From Varibaculum prostatecancerukia (GTDB taxonomy: Bacteria; Actinomycetota; Actinomycetes; Actinomycetales; Actinomycetaceae), in NCBI RefSeq assembly GCF_943169825.2, contig NZ_OW968402.1, positions 868,001-932,000 of the forward strand: a stretch of 64,000 nt of DNA, given 5' to 3'. A program made the translations under genes and the position numbers. The notes beneath the pieces are model-generated. The model ran no database searches, was not told where the DNA came from, and was given only the letters and a program-made list of their open reading frames with translations. This document shows positions 56,232 through 64,000 of this stretch, in pieces (the first letter of the stretch is position 1; every line of letters begins with the position of its first letter).

Positions 56232-57997
56232 TGTCCCTTCCTGAACTGAGCACCAAGTTTGCGTTTTTCACCGGTAAAGGCGGGGTCGGAAAGACTACGG
56301 TTGCTTGCTCTTTAGCTACCCGCGCGGCAGGTGTAGGTAAGCGAGTGCTGCTAGTATCCACTGATCCAGCCTCGAACATTGGGCAGGTATTCGGCCGTGA
56401 GATCGGATCGGGCGGAGCAGAGCTAACCGACCTTGTGCCCGGCGCTATCAGTTTTGATGCGGTAGAGATTGATCCGGAGGCAGAAGCGGAGCGGTATCGC
56501 GAGTCTATCCTGGGTCCGGTTCGCGGCCTGCTGCCACCCGAGGTGCTAGCAACAACCGAAGAAACCTTGTCCGGTTCCTGCACGGTTGAAGTCGCTAGTT
56601 TTAATCGATTCGTCGACTATCTAACCAACGAAGACATTACTAGCCACTATGACCACATCATTTTCGATACCGCCCCGACCGGACACACCCTGCGGTTACT
56701 GTCCTTACCCGGTGATTGGTCTAGTTTCATTGATAAAGGCGCGGGTGACGCCTCATGTCTGGGTCCGATGTCGGGGCTAGAGAAGAACCGGCAAACCTAT
56801 CACGAGGCGGTAGCTGCTCTGTCTGACCCGGCACAAACTTCACTGGTGCTGGTGGCCAGGGCTCAAATCTCGACCCTGCAAGAAGCTAACCGTTCCACCG
56901 GTGAACTACTTGAGATGGGAATCAAACCCGCACTGTTGGTGATCAACGGGATCCTGCCAGTGAGCGCCGCTACCGATCAGCTTTCGGAGTCTATTTATGC
57001 CCGCGAACAGGCACTACTTGATGGCCTTGCCACGAATACACAGCTGAGCGCGATCAATAGTGTTCCAACGGTACGGATCGAGTTGAATGCTAACCCGGTG
57101 ATGGGGGTAGATGGCCTGTTACATCTGGGCGAGGCTGACGGCGACGCAACTTCGAGCGCGGATCCCACACTAGAGCCGGGCCCTGCGCAGTCCAATTCCG
57201 AGCTGCACGTCGGTTTATCCCATCTGGTGGATGAGCTAGCAGAGGGGAAACCGAAACTCGTCTTGTGTATGGGCAAAGGTGGGGTTGGGAAAACCACCGT
57301 GGCGCAAATGCTGGCATTGGAGCTCGCTAAGCGCGGCAAGCCAGTGCATCTGTCCACCACGGATCCCGCGAATCACCTCGATGTTTCCCTCGAAGATCGC
57401 ATCAAAGGTTTGACTGTGTCATCTATCGATCCTGACGCGGTGACGGCTAGCTACCGTGAAGAAGTGCTCGCCACCAAAGGCGCTTCTCTCGATGCCGACG
57501 GGTACGCACAGTTAGAGGAAGACCTGCGCTCCCCATGTACGGAAGAAGTGGCCGTTTTCAAAGCATTTTCTGAGGTCGTAGCAACGGTCCAAAACCAGTG
57601 GGTCGTCCTCGACACCGCCCCCACCGGGCACACCCTGCTATTACTGGACGCCACTGGGTCCTACCACCGCGAACTCATGCGCCAATCCGGACGTGACGAT
57701 TCCGCGACCACGCTCCAACACCTGCAAGATACGGAAGTGACCCGGCCAATCCTCGTGACACTGCCAGAAACCACGCCAATGCTTGAGGCACAATCCCTTG
57801 CAGCCGACCTGTCGCGAGCAGGTATTGAGCCGTGGGCATGGGTGATCAACCAGTCGCTCCCGGCAACCGAAACGTCATCGCCGTTCCTGCTACGACGAGC
57901 CAATGCGCAACAGGAGATAATTAACTCGGTCGCTGATCAGGCAGGGGTACAAGTGGTTCAACTGCCCGTCATGCTCGACCATGAACTACGTGAATAG
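56231..57997 (+). CDS. arsA: Arsenite-transporting ATPase ArsA (two-domain)
   Basis: 588 residues, the catalytic subunit that energises arsenite export by an ArsB-type channel. Two tandem ATPase halves each carry a deviant Walker A: GKGGVGKT at 15-22 and 348-355. The signature DTAPTGHTLRLL/LLL occurs in both halves. Start ATG 56231 overlaps the arsD stop; an upstream in-frame start inside arsD is rejected. No arsB or ACR3 permease follows within the window: a terminator and mobile-element debris come next, so the membrane partner must be elsewhere or lost. Confidence 0.93.
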   Translation: MSLPELSTKFAFFTGKGGVGKTTVACSLATRAAGVGKRVLLVSTDPASNIGQVFGREIGSGGAELTDLVPGAISFDAVEIDPEAEAERYRESILGPVRGLLPPEVLATTEETLSGSCTVEVASFNRFVDYLTNEDITSHYDHIIFDTAPTGHTLRLLSLPGDWSSFIDKGAGDASCLGPMSGLEKNRQTYHEAVAALSDPAQTSLVLVARAQISTLQEANRSTGELLEMGIKPALLVINGILPVSAATDQLSESIYAREQALLDGLATNTQLSAINSVPTVRIELNANPVMGVDGLLHLGEADGDATSSADPTLEPGPAQSNSELHVGLSHLVDELAEGKPKLVLCMGKGGVGKTTVAQMLALELAKRGKPVHLSTTDPANHLDVSLEDRIKGLTVSSIDPDAVTASYREEVLATKGASLDADGYAQLEEDLRSPCTEEVAVFKAFSEVVATVQNQWVVLDTAPTGHTLLLLDATGSYHRELMRQSGRDDSATTLQHLQDTEVTRPILVTLPETTPMLEAQSLAADLSRAGIEPWAWVINQSLPATETSSPFLLRRANAQQEIINSVADQAGVQVVQLPVMLDHELRE

Positions 57998-58025
57998 CGA
58001 TTTACCGAAGCTAAGTCATATAGGT

Positions 58026-58080
58026 CACCTCGTCTCGTCCGCCAGTTTTAAATGGTTGGACAGACGAGGTGTCCGTTTTT
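58026..58080 (+). terminator. Intrinsic terminator after arsA
   Basis: CACCTCGTC (58026-58034) pairs with GACGAGGTG (58063-58071), extended inward by GTCC/GGAC, and followed by TCCGTTTTTATT. It lies 28 bases after the arsA stop and marks the end of the ars operon. Confidence 0.8.
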
Positions 58081-58240
58081 ATTCTGAGACTTAAATGGCT
58101 TGAATCCTTGTTATTGCGACCAGGCGATATGCACCGCTCATCCAGATCCTCACGCCACTGAGCCCCAAGTGCCATCCGTTGCACCCAACCGTCAGTCAGC
58201 AACCTCCCCGAGTGAATGGCTTGGGTGCAATCCGGGGTGG

Positions 58241-58935
58241 TTAGGCTTGATCTTTGAAGATGATGTTGATGGTGCCGTCTGTGTCTACGGCGGCTTGTTT
58301 GACTAGGGTGTTCCAGGCTTGATCGCTGTATTCCAGTGGTGGCTGGCATGCTAGGTAGTCTCGGATTTCTTTGGCTTGTGTTTGGCGGGTGGTGAGGTCT
58401 GCGATCTTGTTTGTGATTGTTTGGTGTTCTTTTTCTTGCTGTTGGTAGCGTTGTTCGAGTTGTTGGTAGCGCTGGTCGTATTCGTCGGGGTCGTGTGCTG
58501 TGGTGGCGTTTTCGGTGATGAGCTGGTTTATTAACGCCATGGTTTCTTCCATCTTTTTAGCGATTTTGGTTTGCCGAGTTTCGAGTTCTGTTGTGTCGTA
58601 TACCGTGTCGTCAAGTAGCTGTATCACGTGATCGAGGGTGGCGTTATCTTTGACTCGTTTGGTTAGGGCTTGGGTGAAGGCTTCTTTGATTTGTTGTCCG
58701 GTGACGTGTGGGGTTGTGCAGTGGTAGCCGGGCTTGTATTTGTTGTTGCAGCGCCAGATGTGGCGGCGGTATTTGCTGGTTGAGTGCCAGACTTTGCGTC
58801 CGTACCAGCCGCCGCAGTCGGCGCATTTGATCCGGGTGGCGAACGGGTGCGTGGAGGCGGTTCCTTTTCCTGATCTTCGTGCTAGTTCTGCTTGCACGAT
58901 TTCCCAGGTAGCGGGTTCGATGATCGGCTCGTGAG
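58241..58935 (-). pseudogene. Large serine recombinase, C-terminal remnant
   Basis: About 230 codons of the C-terminal part of a large serine recombinase: the HEPIIEPATWEIVQAEL helix, the zinc beta-ribbon (CADCGG ... WRCNNKY ... YHC), and a long coiled coil (EQRYQQQEKEHQTITNKIADL). The catalytic serine domain is absent. Reading upstream of about 58935 passes into unrelated sequence that is the reverse frame of a sensor kinase. This is a truncated, presumably inactive integrase left by a deletion or recombination. Weak similarity at 58085-58240 on the same strand was not resolved. Confidence 0.8.
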
Positions 58936-58936
58936 G

Positions 58937-59226
58937 CAGGTCCGGATCAGCGTCCACCGACAGGGGGCGTCCACCGCGCTCATCCACGTCGCCGATGACG
59001 GCGAGGGCATCCCACCTGACCAGCTCGGACACATCTTCGAACGCTTCTACCGGGGGGATGCCGCCCGCAGCCGGGACAACGGCGGGGCGGTATCGGTCTG
59101 ACCATCTCCAAGGCATTGATCGAGGCCCACGGCGGCACTCTCACCGCCCCCGGACCCGGTCGCGGAGCGGTGTTTGCCCTCCGCCTCCCGCTGTCCCCTC
59201 CCGACAGTGAGGAGGCTGCTCGGTGA
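58937..59226 (+). pseudogene. Sensor histidine kinase, C-terminal remnant with frameshift
   Basis: The HATPase domain end of a two-component kinase: [43 protein letters not shown], then, after one missing base near 59085-59089, [29 protein letters not shown] and a stop at 59226. The N-terminus, including the phospho-His region, is gone, cut off at the junction with the recombinase remnant. In this setting it was probably a copper-responsive CopS/CusS-like kinase. GC-rich, like the copper genes that follow. Confidence 0.8.
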
Positions 59227-59272
59227 CCACACCCTGCCCCGCGTGAGGGCCGTGCCCTCCACCCATTGAAAA

Positions 59273-59293
59273 TATACCCCCCCGGGGGGTATA
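59273..59293. promoter_or_regulatory. CsoR-type copper operator
   Basis: TATACCCCCC (59273-59282), a central C, then GGGGGGTATA (59284-59293): a perfect 10+10 palindrome matching the GTATACCCC-type boxes of actinobacterial CsoR repressors. It lies about 50 bases before the HMA-protein start. No csoR gene is in the window. Confidence 0.7.
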
Positions 59294-59342
59294 AGCTAGA
59301 GAGTAGCATCGCCGTATCCCACCGACCCGTAGGAGCTTTCCC

Positions 59343-59669
59343 ATGATCGCCTCCCCGCCCCGCCTCTTGCCGATGGCCTCCCACGGCTGCAGCTGTTGCG
59401 GACCTGCCTCACGTGCCGACACCGCCTCCATCCCTGCCGCCAGCGACTCGTCAGCAAGAGGGTCCTCCCTTAGCTACCAGGTCACCGGCCTGACCTGCGG
59501 GCACTGCGCGAAAAGCGTGACCCAGGCCCTTCAGGCCCTCCCTCAGGTCGACGACGTCCAGATTGATCTCGCTGCTGGTGGTGTTTCCACCGTCACGGTC
59601 ACCGGTGTCGTACCTCCGGAGATGGTTCGCCGGGCCATCGAGGAGGCCGGCTACACCGCCTTATCCTGA
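59343..59669 (+). CDS. Heavy-metal-associated (HMA) copper chaperone-like protein
   Basis: 108 residues. The N-terminal Cys cluster CSCC (16-19) is followed by a linker and an HMA domain with the metal site TCGHC (Cys52, Cys55) and the usual ferredoxin-like pattern ending AIEEAGYTALS. It would carry Cu(I) to the adjacent ATPase. AGGAG precedes the ATG at 59343. It is the first gene after the CsoR-type box; the ATPase gene follows in 51 bases. GC content is well above the chromosome average. Confidence 0.85.
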   Translation: MIASPPRLLPMASHGCSCCGPASRADTASIPAASDSSARGSSLSYQVTGLTCGHCAKSVTQALQALPQVDDVQIDLAAGGVSTVTVTGVVPPEMVRRAIEEAGYTALS

Positions 59670-59720
59670 TTAGTTTTACCCATCATCTCGACCCCGACCG
59701 GGTTGAGCGAAAGGAACGTC

Positions 59721-61955
59721 ATGAGCACTCCCCACCATTCCGGTTATCACCATGGTGATCACCCCGCTCCGGAAACAGACCACACCTACCACCCGGATCA
59801 TGCCAGCCACGAACACCACGCAGATGCCGACACCCACGGCCAGGCGATGCCTCACGATCACCCGCACTCCGCCCTGGACGAAGACCACCACGTTCATGGT
59901 CACGGCGAACACGCCGGACACAGCACCGCAATGTTTCGGGACCGCTTCTGGTGGTCGCTGATTCTGTCCATTCCCGTCGTTATTTTCAGCCCCATGGTCG
60001 CCCACCTGCTCGGCTACCACCTCCCGGCATTCCCCGGATCCACCTGGATTCCCCCGGTGCTGGGCACGATCATCTTCGTCTACGGCGGAACGCCTTTCCT
60101 CAAGGGCGGATGGAAAGAACTGAAATCCCGCCAACCCGGGATGATGCTCCTGATCGCCATGGCCATCACCGTGGCGTTTGTCGCCTCCTGGGTCACCACT
60201 CTGGGACTGGGCGGTTTTGACCTGGACTTCTGGTGGGAGCTGGCCCTGCTGGTGACCATCATGCTGCTGGGCCACTGGCTCGAGATGCGCGCTCTCGGGG
60301 CCGCGTCCTCCGCGCTTGACGCGCTGGCTGCCCTGCTGCCGGATGAGGCCGAGAAAGTCATCGACGGAACCACCCGCACCGTGGCCATCTCCGAGCTGGT
60401 CGTCGACGACGTCGTGCTGGTGAGGGCCGGTGCCCGGGTGCCGGCCGACGGAACCATCCTCGACGGAGCCGCCGAATTCGATGAGGCGATGATCACCGGC
60501 GAATCCCGTCCCGTCTTCCGCGACACCGGTGACAAGGTGGTCGCCGGTACCGTGGCCACCGACAACACCGTCCGCATCCGGGTGGAGGCTACCGGCGGGG
60601 ACACCGCCCTGGCCGGGATCCAACGCATGGTTGCCGACGCCCAGGAGTCCTCCTCCCGGGCCCAGGCCCTGGCGGATCGGGCGGCGGCGTTGTTGTTCTG
60701 GTTCGCGCTGATCTCCGCTCTGATCACCGCGGTGGTGTGGACCATCATCGGCAGCCCGGACGATGCCGTGGTGCGCACGGTCACGGTGCTGGTCATTGCC
60801 TGTCCGCACGCCCTGGGCCTGGCGATTCCGCTGGTCATTGCGATCTCCAGCGAGCGGGCCGCGAAGTCCGGGGTGCTCATCAAGGACCGAATGGCGCTCG
60901 AGCGGATGCGCACCATCGACGTGGTGCTCTTCGACAAAACCGGCACCTTGACCGAGGGTGCGCACGCGGTCACCGGTGTCGCGGCAGCTGTCGGCGTCAC
61001 CGAGGGCGAGCTGCTGGCCCTGGCCGCCGCCGCGGAGGCCGACAGCGAGCACCCCGTGGCCCGCGCCATCGTGGCGGCCGCGGCCGCCCATCCCGAGGCC
61101 TCCCGTCGACAAATCCGTGCAACTGGTTTCAGGGCTGCCTCCGGCCGGGGGGTCCGGGCCACTGTTGATGGCGCTGAGATCCTCGTGGGCGGGCCGAACA
61201 TGCTGCGCGAGTTCAACCTCACCACCCCGGCCGAGCTCACCGACACCACCAGCGCCTGGACCGGGCGTGGGGCCGGTGTGCTCCATATTGTCCGCGACGG
61301 TCAAATCATCGGTGCGGTGGCCGTCGAGGACAAGATCCGCCCCGAATCCCGCGCCGCCGTGAAAGCCCTGCAGGACCGCGGGGTGAAAGTTGCAATGATC
61401 ACCGGCGACGCCCAGCAGGTGGCCCACGCTGTCGGTCAGGACTTAGGCATTGATGAGGTCTTCGCCGAGGTCCTGCCCCAGGACAAGGACACCAAGGTCA
61501 CCCAGTTACAGGAGCGTGGCCTGAGCGTGGCCATGGTCGGTGACGGTGTCAATGACGCCCCCGCTCTGACCCGCGCGGAGGTCGGTATCGCCATCGGTGC
61601 CGGCACGGATGTGGCCATGGAATCTGCCGGGGTGGTCCTAGCCAGTGATGACCCGCGGGCAGTGCTGTCGATGATTGAGCTGTCCCAGGCCAGCTACCGC
61701 AAGATGATCCAGAACCTGATCTGGGCCTCTGGCTACAACATCCTCGCCGTGCCGCTGGCTGCCGGAGTACTCGCCTCGATCGGGTTCGTGCTGTCCCCGG
61801 CCGTGGGCGCGATCTTGATGTCTGCCTCGACCATCGTGGTGGCTCTGAACGCCCAGCTGTTGCGCCACATTGATCTGGATCCGGCTCACCTGGCTCCGAC
61901 CGAGTCGAAGGAGGAACACACCACGCCTACTCCGGCATCCACCGCCGTCCACTGA
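59721..61955 (+). CDS. copB: CopB-like copper-exporting P-type ATPase (P1B-3)
   Basis: 744 residues. The first 80 are extremely His/Asp-rich (GYHHGDHP, EHHADADTHG, HVHGHGEHAGH), a metal-binding tail. Membrane segments follow, then the actuator motif TGES, the CPH metal-translocation motif at 361-363 (ACPHALG), the phosphorylated Asp405 in DKTGT, and GDGVNDAPAL. CPH rather than CPC marks the P1B-3 (CopB) group. The ATG at 59721 has AAAGGA upstream; a TTG at 59703 is less likely. Strong GC bias and Corynebacterium-like character suggest transfer. Confidence 0.93.
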   Translation: MSTPHHSGYHHGDHPAPETDHTYHPDHASHEHHADADTHGQAMPHDHPHSALDEDHHVHGHGEHAGHSTAMFRDRFWWSLILSIPVVIFSPMVAHLLGYHLPAFPGSTWIPPVLGTIIFVYGGTPFLKGGWKELKSRQPGMMLLIAMAITVAFVASWVTTLGLGGFDLDFWWELALLVTIMLLGHWLEMRALGAASSALDALAALLPDEAEKVIDGTTRTVAISELVVDDVVLVRAGARVPADGTILDGAAEFDEAMITGESRPVFRDTGDKVVAGTVATDNTVRIRVEATGGDTALAGIQRMVADAQESSSRAQALADRAAALLFWFALISALITAVVWTIIGSPDDAVVRTVTVLVIACPHALGLAIPLVIAISSERAAKSGVLIKDRMALERMRTIDVVLFDKTGTLTEGAHAVTGVAAAVGVTEGELLALAAAAEADSEHPVARAIVAAAAAHPEASRRQIRATGFRAASGRGVRATVDGAEILVGGPNMLREFNLTTPAELTDTTSAWTGRGAGVLHIVRDGQIIGAVAVEDKIRPESRAAVKALQDRGVKVAMITGDAQQVAHAVGQDLGIDEVFAEVLPQDKDTKVTQLQERGLSVAMVGDGVNDAPALTRAEVGIAIGAGTDVAMESAGVVLASDDPRAVLSMIELSQASYRKMIQNLIWASGYNILAVPLAAGVLASIGFVLSPAVGAILMSASTIVVALNAQLLRHIDLDPAHLAPTESKEEHTTPTPASTAVH

Positions 61956-61998
61956 TCCGCCACTTCTCTCCACTGCCCCCATACGACCCTGAAAGGCT

Positions 61999-62842
61999 GG
62001 TGCTGTTGCAAAGTTGTGGCAGTAGGAAGAGCGACGTGAACTAATCACAGCCATGGGTATCTTCTCCGGTCGCAATTTTTCCCCGTGACATCATTCTGTG
62101 GGCAGTGCGGTGGTACTGCCGCTACGGGGTGAGCTACCGCGATCTGGAGGAAATGATGACCGAGCGGGGCGTGCCAGTCGATCACACCACGATCTACCGC
62201 TGGGTCCAGAAATACGCCCCTGAGCTGGACAAGCAAACACGGTGGTACCGACAGTTACCTGACTGGCAGGCCAGTTCCTGGCGGGTGGATGAGACCTATA
62301 TCCGGGTCGGCGGCAGGTGGTGCTACCTCTATCGGGCGATCACCGCCGGTGGCCAGACCCTGGACTTTTACCTCTCTCCGAAGCGGAACGTGGCCGCAGC
62401 GAAGCGTTTCCTGACCAAGGCCCTCAGATCCAATGCGTCAGCCGGGTATCCCAGAGTGATCAACACCGATAAAGCACCCTCCCTAGCCAGGGCAATCGCC
62501 GAGTTGAAGTCAGAGGGAATCTGCCCGCCAACAGTGGAACACCGGCAGGTGAAATACCTCAACAACATCCTAGAAGGCGACCATGGTCGTCTGAAGCGGA
62601 TCCTCGGGCCGAAAGGCGCGTTTAAGAACCGGACATCTGCATATCGGACGTTGAAAGGGATGGAGGCGATGCACTCATTGCGGAAAGGGCAAGGCACAAT
62701 GTTTGCCTATGGGCAACCGAACCCGGACGCGGTGATCGTCAACCGGGTCTTCGAGACGGCCTAACAACGCCCACACGCAGCGGCGATCAGGGAATGAGAA
62801 ACTGAGTCTTCGCTGCTCTCCGCCCAATTTTGCAACAGCACC
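61999..62842 (+). mobile_element. IS6-family insertion sequence
   Basis: 844 bases bounded by 18-bp terminal inverted repeats (GGTGCTGTTGCAAAGTTG at 61999-62016; its complement at 62825-62842) with one mismatch. One transposase frame fills the element. The flanking 8-mers (GAAAGGCT left, CGACGAAC right) do not match, so there is no target duplication. That fits deletion or homologous recombination after insertion. The right end abuts an IS256 remnant. Confidence 0.9.
62053..62764 (+). pseudogene. IS6-family transposase with 5' frameshift
   Basis: The body from about 62105 codes a DDE transposase: VDHTTIYRWVQ (HTH), SWRVDETYIRVGG (first D), VINTDKAPSL (second D) and LNNILEGDHGRLKR (E). The normal N-terminus MGIFSGR-N-F-P-R-DIILWAVRWYC is present but split: ATG at 62053 runs into a TGA after 11 codons because a TTTTT run at 62076-62080 has one base too many. 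Translation could only resume from an internal GTG (62105) or by slippage. Confidence 0.8.
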
Positions 62843-62925
62843 CGACGAACTCCATTGAGTCGTTTAACAATGAACTGCGTAAAGCTACTCGCAATAGGGT
62901 GCAGTTCACTAACGATGAATCAGCA
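62842..62925 (+). pseudogene. IS256-family transposase C-terminal fragment
   Basis: A short reading PTNSIESFNNELRKATRNR plus VQFTNDESA matches the conserved C-terminal core of IS256 (mutator-type) transposases. It starts directly at the IS6 right end and loses similarity after 62925, so the gene was cut on both sides. Confidence 0.75.
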
Positions 62926-63194
62926 CCCGCCACAGGAAATAATAGAAATCAAGGCAAATGCCTAGGAGCAAAACTCGGGGCACTTCAGTGGTATCCACAG
63001 AAATCCACGTTGGTTGCAGTGTTCGATAGCATTTAGGCGGGCATGTCGGTATGGGCCTCTTGGCTTAAGGCCATGGGCTTTTTAGAAAACCTCCTCAACC
63101 GCTACACCCCACGCATGCCGGGCAAATGAAATCATAAGTACATACAACCACGCTGTCCAAGGAAGATTTAGTAAGAATCAGACCTAACTAGAGT
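62926..63194. other. Gap between IS debris and terminase gene
   Basis: 269 bases with no supportable gene. The reading that continues from the IS256 fragment ends at 63034 without family similarity. No terminal repeat was recognised. Confidence 0.4.
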
Positions 63195-64000
63195 TCAAAA
63201 AACAAGTAGCCCGCGTTCGTCATAGACACTGCCACCTATTTGACCGCTTCCTTTTCGGATGGCTCGGTCTAGGGCCATGATGGTGGCTACTACGCCGTCG
63301 ATCTTCTCGGTGGATTTTTGTTTGTCGGGTTTGATGTTTCCTGCTGGGTCGGTGCGCACGTGAATGTTATCGACCATCCAGGCCAGCACCGGGTGCCCTC
63401 CATGCGCCAACCGTCTTTCGAGGGCGAGTTTCATCAGTTCCTTTGATGGTGGGGACATGTCTTTGAAGCCTTGCCCAAACGGCACCACCGTAAACCCGGC
63501 ATCCTCCAAATTCTGTGACATTTGGACAGCGCCCCACCGGTCGAAAGCGATTTCTCGGATATTGAATCGGGTGCCAAGATCCTCAATGAACTTCTCGATA
63601 TACCCATAGTGCACCACGTTGCCTTCAGTCGTGAGTAGGTGGCCTTGCTGATGCCATAGGTCGTAGGGGACGTGATCCCTAGAAACTCTGAGTTTGAGGT
63701 TGTCTTCGGGTATCCAAAACCAGGGCGCGACCGTGTATTTGTCATCGTCATCCGTGGGTGGGAATACGAGAACGAAAGCAGTGATATCGGTGGTGGATGC
63801 CAGGTCGAGCCCGCCGTAACAAACACGTCCTTCTAACTCATCTAAGTGGACTGGGCCATCGTTTTTGTTCCAGGTGTTCATGGGCATCCACCGCACAGAC
63901 TGTTTGACCCACTGGTTCAAACGCAATTGTCTGAAGGTGTTTTCTTCAGCCGGATTCTGCCTGGCACTATTACAAGCGTCCCTAACTTTCTGGATTGGCA
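63195..64000 (-). CDS. Phage terminase large subunit, C-terminal part (runs off window)
   Basis: The coding frame is open from 63195 to the window edge, so the 5' end lies beyond 64000. The ARQNPAEENTFRQLRLNQWV segment is typical of HK97-type terminase large subunits, followed by the nuclease domain: GGLDLASTTDIT (Asp-containing), FDRWGAVQMSQNLED, and a late Asp region STEKIDGVVATIMALDRAI. The protein packages phage DNA. The apparent start TTG at 63926 is internal. No other phage gene is visible here, so prophage extent is unknown. Confidence 0.9.
   Translation of the reverse strand, partial: PIQKVRDACNSARQNPAEENTFRQLRLNQWVKQSVRWMPMNTWNKNDGPVHLDELEGRVCYGGLDLASTTDITAFVLVFPPTDDDDKYTVAPWFWIPEDNLKLRVSRDHVPYDLWHQQGHLLTTEGNVVHYGYIEKFIEDLGTRFNIREIAFDRWGAVQMSQNLEDAGFTVVPFGQGFKDMSPPSKELMKLALERRLAHGGHPVLAWMVDNIHVRTDPAGNIKPDKQKSTEKIDGVVATIMALDRAIRKGSGQIGGSVYDERGLLVF

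Noticed and set aside
58241-59116. A single 291-codon recombinase gene
   Set aside because: Only the part to about 58935 is recombinase; the first 60 codons are the reverse frame of a sensor-kinase remnant.
60080-61249. 389-codon minus-strand reading frame
   Set aside because: A Ser/Ala/Arg-rich shadow of the copper ATPase gene caused by high GC at codon position three.
59676-61427. 583-codon minus-strand reading frame
   Set aside because: It is the reverse-frame shadow of the GC-rich copper ATPase; composition is Gly/His/Asp-rich noise with no family motifs.

Overview
The window is a moderate-GC actinobacterial chromosome segment. The evidence is a DivS/ChiZ-position SOS gene next to nrdR, a dcw cluster opening with mraZ, DUF3040 and DUF3000 proteins, RNase D, a 16S-23S-5S operon with the extra domain III segment typical of actinobacterial 23S rRNA, and a glgX-treY-treZ trehalose operon. 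Base composition near 50-53% GC and the 16S sequence suggest Actinomycetaceae (Varibaculum/Mobiluncus-like). That is inferred by eye; no database was searched.

Layout. 1-8 kb: SOS-controlled membrane protein, nrdR, serA, HelD-type RNA polymerase recycling ATPase, PAC2 protein, dinB, DUF3040. 8.3-21.2 kb: a colinear division/cell-wall cluster (mraZ, rsmH, ftsL, ftsI, murF, mraY, murD, ftsW, murG, murC, ftsQ), largely translationally coupled, with no murE between ftsI and murF and no ftsZ after ftsQ. leuS and an aldose epimerase follow. 25.4-31.1 kb: rRNA operon with a U/G-rich leader and spacer. 31-36 kb: rnd, DUF3000, an AT-rich GNAT plus two-TM protein pair, and an ATP-grasp ligase. 36-42.5 kb: trehalose genes. 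42.7-50.8 kb: secreted proteins, a large surface protein, an ADP-ribosylglycohydrolase with a long unknown C-terminus, and an aminotransferase.

50.9-64 kb is an accessory island. It starts with a retron-type reverse transcriptase preceded by a hairpin-rich noncoding stretch. A three-gene cassette follows (HTH protein, unknown 110-residue protein, HSDR_N-like nuclease), then five tandem hairpins ending in a tRNA-like 3' sequence. Next come an arsenic operon (ArsR-ArsC fusion divergent from arsD-arsA, across a perfect 20+20 bp palindrome), a junction of broken serine-recombinase and sensor-kinase pieces, and a GC-rich copper module (CsoR-like box, HMA protein, His-rich CPH-type P1B ATPase). The end holds an IS6-family element with a frameshifted transposase, an IS256 remnant and the C-terminal part of a phage terminase running off the window.

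The best candidate for an undescribed system is the retron region at 51.1-54.8 kb with its HTH/unknown/nuclease cassette and the adjoining hairpin cluster. Linkage between the RT and that cassette is inference from proximity only.
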